From Halobellus rarus (GTDB lineage Archaea; Halobacteriota; Halobacteria; Halobacteriales; Haloferacaceae), in the NCBI RefSeq assembly GCF_024494595.1, contig NZ_JANHDI010000002.1, positions 1 to 64,000 of the forward strand: a stretch of DNA of 64,000 nucleotides. Direction: 5' to 3'. The translations under genes were made by a program, and so were the position numbers. Below the pieces are notes generated by a model. The model had not been told where the DNA came from. It was given only the letters and a program-made list of their open reading frames with translations, and searched no databases. This document shows, piece by piece, positions 25,646 through 33,325 of the stretch. Each line of letters opens with the position of its first letter. The stretch's first letter is position 1.

Positions 25646-25702
25646 ACCGCCCCCTGTCTCGCCTTTCGATAAGTGTCTTCGGTGGAGGTCCTCTCCCGAC
25701 TG

Positions 25703-26182
25703 TCACTCCAGGAGTTCCCTGGTCTTGCGGTGGCGCGCGCGGAACATCGGCTCGAACCCGACGACGGCCAGCGGCGAGACGCTGCGCCCGACCGCCCCGC
25801 CGGGGAGTTCGTACTCGACTTCGTCGTCGATGATCGTCTCCTCACCGTCCGCGACGAACCGGTGGGTGTGGATCCACTCGGCGAACGGGCCGCCACGCAT
25901 CTCGTCGCGGAAGACCGCTCGCTCGTCTCCCTCCTCGCGGTCGACGATGACCGACGTCCACCGCTGGCGCGGCCCGACGCCGACGGGCCGCATCGAGAGG
26001 CGGATCTCGGATCCGGTCTCTAGGATCTCGGGGTCGGATTCCCCGTCGGGGCCGGTGACCGACTCGATCCGGAGGTTCATCCAGTCGGGCGTGAGCGCTT
26101 CGAGGCCGGAAATGCGGGAGTGGAAGTCCCAGACTTCGGACAGCGGCGCGTCGACGCGGGTCAGGCGTGAGTAGGTAGTCAT
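25703..26182 (-). CDS. SRPBCC-family protein (START/Bet v1-like ligand-binding fold)
   Basis: A 159-residue protein with the SRPBCC pattern: TRVDAPLSEVWDFHSR at the N-terminus, central RWTSVIVDREEGDERAVFRDEM, and a C-terminal helix ending in FRARHRKTRELL. Such proteins bind hydrophobic ligands or act as cyclase/dehydratase-like enzymes; no ligand can be inferred. The ATG at 26182 is preferred over an in-frame codon at 26209. A TATA-like CTTTTGCGTA sits about 25 nt upstream, inside the first copy of the 61-bp duplication described separately. Confidence 0.78.
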   Translation of the reverse strand: MTTYSRLTRVDAPLSEVWDFHSRISGLEALTPDWMNLRIESVTGPDGESDPEILETGSEIRLSMRPVGVGPRQRWTSVIVDREEGDERAVFRDEMRGGPFAEWIHTHRFVADGEETIIDDEVEYELPGGAVGRSVSPLAVVGFEPMFRARHRKTRELLE

Positions 26183-26187
26183 ACACG

Positions 26188-26309
26188 GAGAGACGAGCGG
26201 GATACGCAAAAGCGACGCGGCCGCTCAACGGCATCGAGATCCGTCGATGAGAGACGAGCAGGATACGCAAAAGCGACGCGGCCGCTCAACGGCATCGAGA
26301 TCCGTCGAT
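26188..26309. repeat. 61-bp perfect-length tandem duplication upstream of the SRPBCC gene
   Basis: Copies 26188-26248 and 26249-26309 differ at a single base (26199 versus 26260). Each copy carries GGATACGCAAAAGCGACGCG; on the minus strand this gives a TATA-like CTTTTGCGTATCC, so the promoter of the SRPBCC gene has probably been doubled. Confidence 0.93.
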
Positions 26310-26338
26310 CGACGAAGCAACTCTGTCGCCCCCCCGAT

Positions 26339-26430
26339 CCTTATATACGAAGGAGCGGCCAGTCGTCCCGTGATCTGAGTCCTACCCCGCGTCGCTCCGC
26401 GGTTGTTCGGCACACCGGCGCGGGATCACG
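26339..26430 (+). ncRNA. Candidate small structured RNA
   Basis: A strong TATA box (CCTTATATACG, centre about 26344) lies 25-26 nt before a hairpin whose arms are CGTGATC (26369-26375) and GATCACG (26424-26430), with an inner CCGCG/CGCGG stem and a 10-nt bulge. The geometry puts a transcription start at the foot of the hairpin. It does not resemble 7S, RNase P or tRNA. The box is nearly symmetrical and could instead serve the minus-strand SRPBCC gene. Confidence 0.3.
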
Positions 26431-26612
26431 AGGGCGACAACGGCATCGTCGGTCGAACGTCGGAGCCGGCCGATAGTCGCTCGCGACCGTGCCGACTGTT
26501 CGCCCTCACCTTGTCGCCGCCGAGCGGGTCGCGTCGACGTCGACGAGAGGACTTCAGCCGCCCCGTCGTACTGTCCCGCCCCGTCGCACTATCCGCTCGC
26601 ACCGCCTCGACC

Positions 26613-29600
26613 TCACAGCGTGAATCGCGTCACGCTCGTCCCGGCCGACCGCAACTCCTCGTCGCTGGCGGCCGCGACAGTGATCTGGTTCTCCCCGTGT
26701 TCGATGTCGAGCGACGTCTCGAACGACCCCTCGACGGGTTCGACGAGCGCCGTCTCCGAGGGCGTCTTGACCGCGACGACGGCGGCGTCGGTCCGGCCGG
26801 AGACGACGAGTTCGTCGCCCATAAATCGGGTACTGACCTGGAGTCGCGGTCCCGCCGGGCGGTCGCCCTCGGCGTAGCGCTCGCGCAGGACCGACGGCAT
26901 CTCGATCGGGCGGCCGGCGTCGATGCTGTGGGCCAGTCTGACGAACTGCGCCATCGACCAGGCGAGCGGCGTCGCCGCCCCGGTGCCCTCGCCGAACGCC
27001 CAGTTGTACTCGGTGCTGTGCTCGCGGTCCCAGACCTGCTCGGAGAGCATCCGACCGGAGTTGGCGAACCCGGCCATCGTCTCCAGCATGTTCTGCGGTT
27101 CGAGCGCCTCCTCGTCGGTCCCGTAGAGCAGTTCGTACTCGCCGCGCTCGCCCGTGAAGATGGGCCAGAGGCGTCCCTTCCCCTTCGACTCGATCGACCA
27201 CGGCGCGCCCTCCTCGTCGACCGCTCGCTCGCCGTATCCGTCGCCGTTGTACCGGTAGAAGGCCGGTCCGTGCGGCGTATCGACGCGGAGCGTGCCGTCG
27301 ACCTCCGCGACCGAGTTGCGGATCACCTCGTCGTCGGCGGGCTTGATTCCCAGTCGGGTGAGTTCGAAGAAGCCGGCGTCGATGATCTCCCGCTCGTCGA
27401 GCGTCGGGCCGTTGTTCGCGAGCGTCCGCAGGTGGCCGGCGTCGGGATCGCCGTCGCGGGTGATCCGGACGTAGTACGGCGTGTTGGTGTGCCGTTCGGT
27501 TCCGGTCTCCGTCGCGGTCCACTCCTCGACGCGGTCGGTCCAGTCGTCGGCCAGCGACTGCCAGATGAGCGCGTCGGCGGTCTCTCCCTCATCGGTCGCG
27601 ATGTCAGCCGCGCAGGCCAGTCCGGCGATCTCGGCGGCTATCGACGACGGCGAGTAACCGGCTTCTTCCTCCCAGCGCTCCTGGGCGGTCGGCGGGCCGT
27701 TGCGTGCGACGTAGTCCGCCGACCGTTTGACGTTCTCGTAGCCGTACTCGGCGTCCTCGAACTCGATGCCACGCTGCCGGAGCATCCACGCCATCACCTG
27801 CGGGAACGAGATGTTGTCCATCTGCTCGCCGCCCCACCGGGCCCGCCCGTTCAGGTAGGTGTTCTGCGGGATGAATCCGCGATCGTCCTGCTGGTAGCGG
27901 TAGATGTACTCCAGCGCCAGGCGCGCCGTTTCGAGGTCCCCGACCGCCTCGAAGACGGTGAACACCTGATAGAGGTCGCGCGACCAGACGAAGTTGTAGC
28001 CGTAGCCTTTCGCCTCCTCGGCGGTGACGGCCTCGCCCCACGGCACCGACGGCGAGGCGATTCCGGCCCCCAGAAACGTCTTGTCCTCGACGGCTCGCAG
28101 CGACATCAGACAGGTCTTGTACTGCTTCGCGAGGGACTCGTCGTCGAGGACCGATACCGGGAGTTCCTTGTCCGCGAGGAAGTCGTCCCAGGAGTCGACG
28201 TAGTCGCGGCGGACCGTCTCGTAGCCGCGGCTGAGTGCGCCGGCAGCCTCGCCGAGCGCGGCCGCCGTGTCGGCGTCTTCGGCGAATCCGAGAGCCAACC
28301 GCTGGGCGACCGCCGACCCGGTCCCGATCCGACCGACGAGCACGACGCTCTCGTCGTCGACGCTGTCGACCGGTGTGGGTGCGACACCGTCCGTGAATAA
28401 CTCCGCGAGGTACTCCGAGCCGGCGACGCCGACGGTCGCCCAGTCGAAGCGGCCCGCCGCGGCCATCGCGGCCGCGACGCTGTATTCGGTGCCGTCCTCG
28501 TCGATGAGCAGCGGTTCGACGTCCTGGCCCTGATCGTACGCGCTGGCGTCGCGAGCGACGAGTTGGTACCCCGCCGACCCGCCGAGTCGGAGACCGCGGT
28601 CGGTCGATCCGGTGTTCGTGAGCGAGGTGTCGGCGACGGCGTAGAGTTCGTACTCGTTGTCGTCGGCAGCCTCGAACCCGACGTCGACGAGCAGCGCGTC
28701 GTGCTCGGGATCGGTCACGTACTCCGCGGTCAACGTCCACTCGTGACCCCGACCGTCGCCGGTCTCGGAGATCACGTGCCGGAACAACAGCGCGTCGTCG
28801 TCGACGATCTCGGCCCGGCGTTCGATCGTGTCGGCGTCGTCGTCGCGGCGCGTCTCGTTGTGCGTCCGCGCCGTGTACGTCGCGTCGTCGCCGGTGTCGA
28901 CCACCAGAAAGTCGAACGTCCGGAGGTTCATCAGGTCGACGCGCGGGAACCGGACCTCCGTCAGCGAGCCCTCCGTGAGCGTGAACCAGACCCGAGAGGG
29001 ATCGTCCTCGGTGTGGTCGGCGACGGTCCCGACGCCGTACTTCTCGCCGGTCGTCCACCGGGGTCGCCCGGTGGGACCGGAGGGTGCGGGTTTCGGTGCC
29101 GGGAGCGCGTCGTAGGACGCGAGCCTCCCCGTGGCTCTGAGGCGCATCGCGTGCGACCACGCGAGCGGGGTCGCGCTGTCGCGCGTGCCGTCGTCGAACG
29201 TCTGCTCGGCGAGGTACCCCGCCCCGGAACAGAACGAGCCGTCACGACCCAGTAAAGCGTACAGTCTCGTCGCGTGTTCGAGGAAGGTCTCGGCCGCGCT
29301 CGCCCGGCCGTGAGCGTCGAGCAGCGCGGCCAACCCGGCGGCGGCGTTCGCGCCCCAGGCAGTCGAAACCGACCACACCTTCTCGTCGTCCTGGTCGGCG
29401 CTGCGCCAGTAGTCGCCCTCGAACCGAATCAGGCCCGCGACCTCGCCGTCGTCGGACTCGCGATAGAGATCCTCGAGCGCCGTCCGCATATGGGTTTCGA
29501 GCCGCGACAACGCCTTCGGGGAGAGGCCGTCGAGCGCGCCGACCTCGTCGTAGGCGGCGAACGCTTCGACGAGGGCGAACGATCCCGAATCGAGTCGCGA

Positions 29601-31163
29601 GTCGAGGCCACCGTCCCGCGCCCGAAGCGCGTACACCTCGTAGTCGTCGTCCCAGAGCCGGTCGAGACCCTCGAAAACCGCCTCCGCCTGCGAGGTCGCG
29701 TGTTCCGACAGCGCGTCGCCGACGGGTGCCTCCGCGACCGTCGCGTACGCCTGCAGGAACGTCGCGGCGGTGTGGACGAAGCGACCGACCATATTCTCCC
29801 AGGCGTTCTGACACACCGCCGGGAGTCCGTCGGCTTCGAGGTCGTCGTCGAGCGCGTCCATCCCGTCTCGAACGGCGCTGCGGAACCGACTCCGCTGGTC
29901 GGGGGTCAGATCGGACCGGCGCTCGGACAGCAGCGTCGCGAGGTAGGTGACGACGCTGGCGGTCTGATCGGCCTGGTACTCGGGGTCCTCCGAGTTCTCG
30001 ATCCGCGCGTTCGCCCAGCCGGGTGCCAGCGAGCCGTCGATCGCCCACACGCGGTGCGGCCACGATCCGTCGTCGAGTTGGGTCTCACAGAAGAACGAAC
30101 CGATCTTCGCGAGCCGCGAGCTCGCGTCCAGACCGAGCGTGTCGTCGCTTCGGAGCAGGTGTCGCGCGCTCTCGGCCTCGTCGCGGAACCAGGTGTAGCC
30201 GTAGCCGCCGGTGTGGGTGTAGAACGGATCGAACTCGGGGCCGGCGATGTGTGCCCCCGACGGTGCGGTCAGCAGCGAGAGTGCACGCAGGTCCGAACGG
30301 ACGGACTGCTGACGGGGCGTCCCCTCGGGGACGACGATCTCCGCTCGCTCCCGAGCGGCCGCTCGAATGTCGTCCGCACTGGCGTGTGAGAGCGCACAGT
30401 TCCGGAGATCCGCCAGTGCGGTCTCCCGGTCGACCTCGTCGTGATCGGACACCTGCGTGACGAGCGTCGTCTGGACGCCGCGGCCCTCCTGTTCTAGCGG
30501 CGCGGAGACGACGATATCGCCGCTGAGGTGAGTGTCCTCGTACCGATCGAGGACGGCGTCACGCGGGAACTCGAAGGCGTCCGCCGAGAGCATCTCCTCG
30601 AACCGCTCGGGGACCTGGCCGCGAACGTCGTCGACCCCCGTCGAGGCGGTGACGTAGTCGTGCTCGTTCCGGTGGAACACCTCGACGGCCTGCGTGTCGT
30701 TCGGGCCGCCTGACTCGTGGATGAGCCGGCCGACCTGCGTCTCGCGGCCCTCTGGTGCGAGCGTCAGGAACGCGGTCAGATGGGCGTCAGTCGGAATCGC
30801 CCCGCGGAGTTCGACATGCGTGACGTGGGCCCGCCCGAGCGTGAGGTCGTACTGGTGGACGGTGTACGATCCGGCGTCGTACTCGGTTTCGACGAGGCTC
30901 GTCTCGCGGTAGTAGTGCTGTCTGACCGGTTCGAGGTCGTCGAACCACCGGATCTCGCCGTCGGCTTCGATCGCGAATCGGGAGCGATCGATCCCGTACA
31001 GCCCCGACAGCGCTGACGAGTAGTCCCGCAGTGATCCGTGTTTCCCGACGTGAACGAGCCGGTCGCCGTGCCCGGAGAGCGCGCCTTCGGTCGTGGGCAG
31101 TTCCCCGGGAAACCGCCCACCGCGGTCGCGCTTGTATTCGTTCAGCACGGTCCGTAGTCTCAT
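26613..31163 (-). CDS. Tandem GH15 glucoamylase-like glycosidase
   Basis: A 1,516-residue protein containing two glycoside hydrolase family 15-like modules. The second half (about 650-1420) is a full enzyme: an N-terminal beta-sandwich, SRDLYQVF, GGEQMDNISFPQV, the general-acid block RWEEEAGYSPSS and the general-base block LSEQVWDRE. The first half (about 30-640) repeats the plan with altered blocks (TWFRDEAESAR, NAWENMVGRF, GYLAEQTFDDG), so its activity is less certain. A C-terminal 70-residue beta domain follows. No signal peptide is visible, so it is probably cytoplasmic, releasing glucose from alpha-glucans. The start at 31163 is supported by a TATA-like AATACTTATG about 27 nt upstream. 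It is divergent from the GH13 pair. Confidence 0.85.
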   Translation of the reverse strand: MRLRTVLNEYKRDRGGRFPGELPTTEGALSGHGDRLVHVGKHGSLRDYSSALSGLYGIDRSRFAIEADGEIRWFDDLEPVRQHYYRETSLVETEYDAGSYTVHQYDLTLGRAHVTHVELRGAIPTDAHLTAFLTLAPEGRETQVGRLIHESGGPNDTQAVEVFHRNEHDYVTASTGVDDVRGQVPERFEEMLSADAFEFPRDAVLDRYEDTHLSGDIVVSAPLEQEGRGVQTTLVTQVSDHDEVDRETALADLRNCALSHASADDIRAAARERAEIVVPEGTPRQQSVRSDLRALSLLTAPSGAHIAGPEFDPFYTHTGGYGYTWFRDEAESARHLLRSDDTLGLDASSRLAKIGSFFCETQLDDGSWPHRVWAIDGSLAPGWANARIENSEDPEYQADQTASVVTYLATLLSERRSDLTPDQRSRFRSAVRDGMDALDDDLEADGLPAVCQNAWENMVGRFVHTAATFLQAYATVAEAPVGDALSEHATSQAEAVFEGLDRLWDDDYEVYALRARDGGLDSRLDSGSFALVEAFAAYDEVGALDGLSPKALSRLETHMRTALEDLYRESDDGEVAGLIRFEGDYWRSADQDDEKVWSVSTAWGANAAAGLAALLDAHGRASAAETFLEHATRLYALLGRDGSFCSGAGYLAEQTFDDGTRDSATPLAWSHAMRLRATGRLASYDALPAPKPAPSGPTGRPRWTTGEKYGVGTVADHTEDDPSRVWFTLTEGSLTEVRFPRVDLMNLRTFDFLVVDTGDDATYTARTHNETRRDDDADTIERRAEIVDDDALLFRHVISETGDGRGHEWTLTAEYVTDPEHDALLVDVGFEAADDNEYELYAVADTSLTNTGSTDRGLRLGGSAGYQLVARDASAYDQGQDVEPLLIDEDGTEYSVAAAMAAAGRFDWATVGVAGSEYLAELFTDGVAPTPVDSVDDESVVLVGRIGTGSAVAQRLALGFAEDADTAAALGEAAGALSRGYETVRRDYVDSWDDFLADKELPVSVLDDESLAKQYKTCLMSLRAVEDKTFLGAGIASPSVPWGEAVTAEEAKGYGYNFVWSRDLYQVFTVFEAVGDLETARLALEYIYRYQQDDRGFIPQNTYLNGRARWGGEQMDNISFPQVMAWMLRQRGIEFEDAEYGYENVKRSADYVARNGPPTAQERWEEEAGYSPSSIAAEIAGLACAADIATDEGETADALIWQSLADDWTDRVEEWTATETGTERHTNTPYYVRITRDGDPDAGHLRTLANNGPTLDEREIIDAGFFELTRLGIKPADDEVIRNSVAEVDGTLRVDTPHGPAFYRYNGDGYGERAVDEEGAPWSIESKGKGRLWPIFTGERGEYELLYGTDEEALEPQNMLETMAGFANSGRMLSEQVWDREHSTEYNWAFGEGTGAATPLAWSMAQFVRLAHSIDAGRPIEMPSVLRERYAEGDRPAGPRLQVSTRFMGDELVVSGRTDAAVVAVKTPSETALVEPVEGSFETSLDIEHGENQITVAAASDEELRSAGTSVTRFTL

Positions 31164-31297
31164 ACACACGGACCAGAGCCCCCAGGACATAAGTATTGGC
31201 GGAAACGGTCCCGGCGATTCGGAATACCACACGATAGATGGCTAGAAACAGCCACAGCGGGGCAAAGACAAAGTCCCGACGTCCCGTTCGAACCGAT

Positions 31298-33325
31298 ATG
31301 GATCATCCAGGCCCCCCCCGGTTCGTCGCCGTCGGCGAATCCGTCCAGCTCGCGCCCCGCGACCCCGACCCGGACGCGACGTACGACTGGCGGGTACGGA
31401 GCGCGCCGGCGAGCAGCACGATCGAGTTTCCGGAACAGAAGGCGGTCGTGGAGTTCGTCCCGGACGCCGCGGGCACCTACCAGCTCGAACTCAACGCACC
31501 GGATCAAACGCACCGACTCACTGTCAGGGCGTTCCCGGGGGAACTCGCACCCGCGGGTCGAACCGCCGGTGCGAGCGGCGCGAGTGGCTACAGCGGCCAC
31601 CAGAGCGGATCGGCCCGTCCGCAGGGAGAGACCGGCGGCGTCTCGGGATCGGGGTCGGGCACCCACTCCGAGGGCGGCGGCAGCGGTCGCCCGCGGATAC
31701 AACTTCGCGGATCGATCGAGGGCGACGAACTCGTCGTCCGGGCCGACCCGCAGCCGCACCCCGACAGCGACACCGACCGCGACGACATCGTGGTCGAGTT
31801 CCTGCTCGACGACCGCGACAACGTCGACGCGGACGAAATCGAGACCGAGGGCTGGGAGCTCCGGATTCCGACCGCCGCCGTGGGCGATCGCGTACGGATC
31901 CACGCCGTCGCGGTCGCAGACGCCTACAGCGTCCCCGACACGATCGAGTTCGTTCGAGAGGCCCTCCCGGACGGGAGTGGGTCGGGAAACGCGCTCACGG
32001 TCGCCGATGAGGCCCACGCGGCGGACGGGGGCGCGGTCCGGGAGACGGGATTCGAGGTCGTCCGCCCGAACGACCCTCCGAAGTGGGCGACGGAAGTCAC
32101 TCTCTACGAGATCTACGTCCGCGGGTTCGCGGGCGATGGGGAGGGTGGGTCCGACGAGTCCGTCTTCGAGCGAATCGAGACACGGCTCGATTACCTGGCC
32201 GACCTCGGCGTCGACTGCCTGTGGCTGACGCCGGTGCTGGAAAACGACCACGCGCCCCACGGCTACAACATCACGGACTTCTTCAGTATCGCCGACGACC
32301 TCGGCGACCGCGAGGACTACGAACGGTTCGTCGAGGCCGCGCACGAACGCGGGATGAAGGTGCTCTTCGACCTCGTGTTGAATCACTCGGCCCGCGATCA
32401 CCCGTTCTTTCGGGACGCGTATAAGAATCCAGATTCGGAGTACTACGACTGGTACGACTGGCGGGAGGACGGCGAGCCAGAGACGTACTTCGACTGGGAG
32501 TACATCGCCAACTGGAACTTCGAGAACCTCGCCGTCCGCCGGCACCTCCTCGACGCCGTCGACACGTGGTTCGAGGTCGCCGACGGCTTCCGGTGCGACA
32601 TGGCGTGGGCCGTCCCCGACACGTTCTGGCGCGAACTCCGGGACCGCGTGAAGGCCCGCGATCCGGAGTTTCTGCTCCTCGACGAGACCATCCCGTACAT
32701 CGCGGACTTCCACGACGGGATGTTCGATATGCACTTCGACACCACGCTGTACTTCACGCTGCGGCAGGTCGGCCGCGGCGACGCCCCCGCCGAGTCGATC
32801 GTCGACGCCGTCGAACAGCGCACCGCCGTCGGCTTTCCCCCGCACGCGGCGTTCATGCTCTACATCGAGAACCACGACGAAACGCGCTACCTCGTCGAGT
32901 GCGGTGACGACGCCGCGATGGCCGCCGCGGGCGCGCTCGTGACTCTCCCGGGCGTCCCGATGCTCTACGGCGGCCAGGAACTCGGCCAGCGGGGCCGCCG
33001 GGACGCGATCGCCTGGGACGACGCACGCGAGGAGTTCCGCGAACACTACGCGCGACTCGTCGCGCTCCGCGAGGAGGTCCCCACGCTCGGTCCCGACGGC
33101 TCGATCGAGCGCATCGAGTACGGGACCGACACCGACCGCGCGGTCGCCTTCGCGAGAGAGGGTAACGGCGAAACCTACGTCTGCGCGCTGAACTTCGGCG
33201 AGTCGCCGGCGACGGTGACGCTCGACGAACTGGACGTCGACGCCACCGACCTCGTCTCGGGCGAGTCGCTTGCGACCGCCGACGGCCTCGAAGTCGACGA
33301 CGTCGCGGTCTTCCGGACGGCCTGA
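31298..33325 (+). CDS. GH13 alpha-amylase-family enzyme
   Basis: A 675-residue glycoside hydrolase. An N-terminal beta-sandwich (about 1-90) is followed by a Gly/Ser-rich linker with a second sandwich (about 95-250), then the GH13 barrel. The catalytic residues are visible: region I DLVLNH, nucleophile Asp434 (GFRCDMAW), acid Glu463 (LLLDETIP) and Asp527 (IENHDE). No secretion signal is seen, so it is likely intracellular. The ATG at 31298 is preferred because the sequence from MDHPGPPRFVAVGESV looks like the conserved start; an upstream in-frame ATG at 31238 would add 20 basic residues. Its stop overlaps the next start by one base, coupling it to the glucosylglycerol-hydrolase-like gene. Confidence 0.88.
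   Translation: MDHPGPPRFVAVGESVQLAPRDPDPDATYDWRVRSAPASSTIEFPEQKAVVEFVPDAAGTYQLELNAPDQTHRLTVRAFPGELAPAGRTAGASGASGYSGHQSGSARPQGETGGVSGSGSGTHSEGGGSGRPRIQLRGSIEGDELVVRADPQPHPDSDTDRDDIVVEFLLDDRDNVDADEIETEGWELRIPTAAVGDRVRIHAVAVADAYSVPDTIEFVREALPDGSGSGNALTVADEAHAADGGAVRETGFEVVRPNDPPKWATEVTLYEIYVRGFAGDGEGGSDESVFERIETRLDYLADLGVDCLWLTPVLENDHAPHGYNITDFFSIADDLGDREDYERFVEAAHERGMKVLFDLVLNHSARDHPFFRDAYKNPDSEYYDWYDWREDGEPETYFDWEYIANWNFENLAVRRHLLDAVDTWFEVADGFRCDMAWAVPDTFWRELRDRVKARDPEFLLLDETIPYIADFHDGMFDMHFDTTLYFTLRQVGRGDAPAESIVDAVEQRTAVGFPPHAAFMLYIENHDETRYLVECGDDAAMAAAGALVTLPGVPMLYGGQELGQRGRRDAIAWDDAREEFREHYARLVALREEVPTLGPDGSIERIEYGTDTDRAVAFAREGNGETYVCALNFGESPATVTLDELDVDATDLVSGESLATADGLEVDDVAVFRTA

Larger units (their letters stand above)
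26183..26612. other. Non-coding region with duplication and candidate small RNA
   Basis: No convincing protein gene was found in 430 bases. The right part of the previous promoter is duplicated (26188-26309). A symmetrical TATA box (CCTTATATACG, 26339-26349) and a hairpin (26369-26430) follow. The remaining stretch 26431-26612 is GC-rich and shows no recognised feature. Confidence 0.5.

Noticed and set aside
23663-25672. A 669-codon + strand frame opposite the beta-propeller protein
   Set aside because: It is a GC-driven antisense shadow; the minus-strand protein has a Tat signal and regular blades.
26431-26612. SRP (7S) RNA or RNase P RNA in the gap before the GH15 gene
   Set aside because: No conserved SRP helix-8 or RNase P core sequence could be found by reading either strand.
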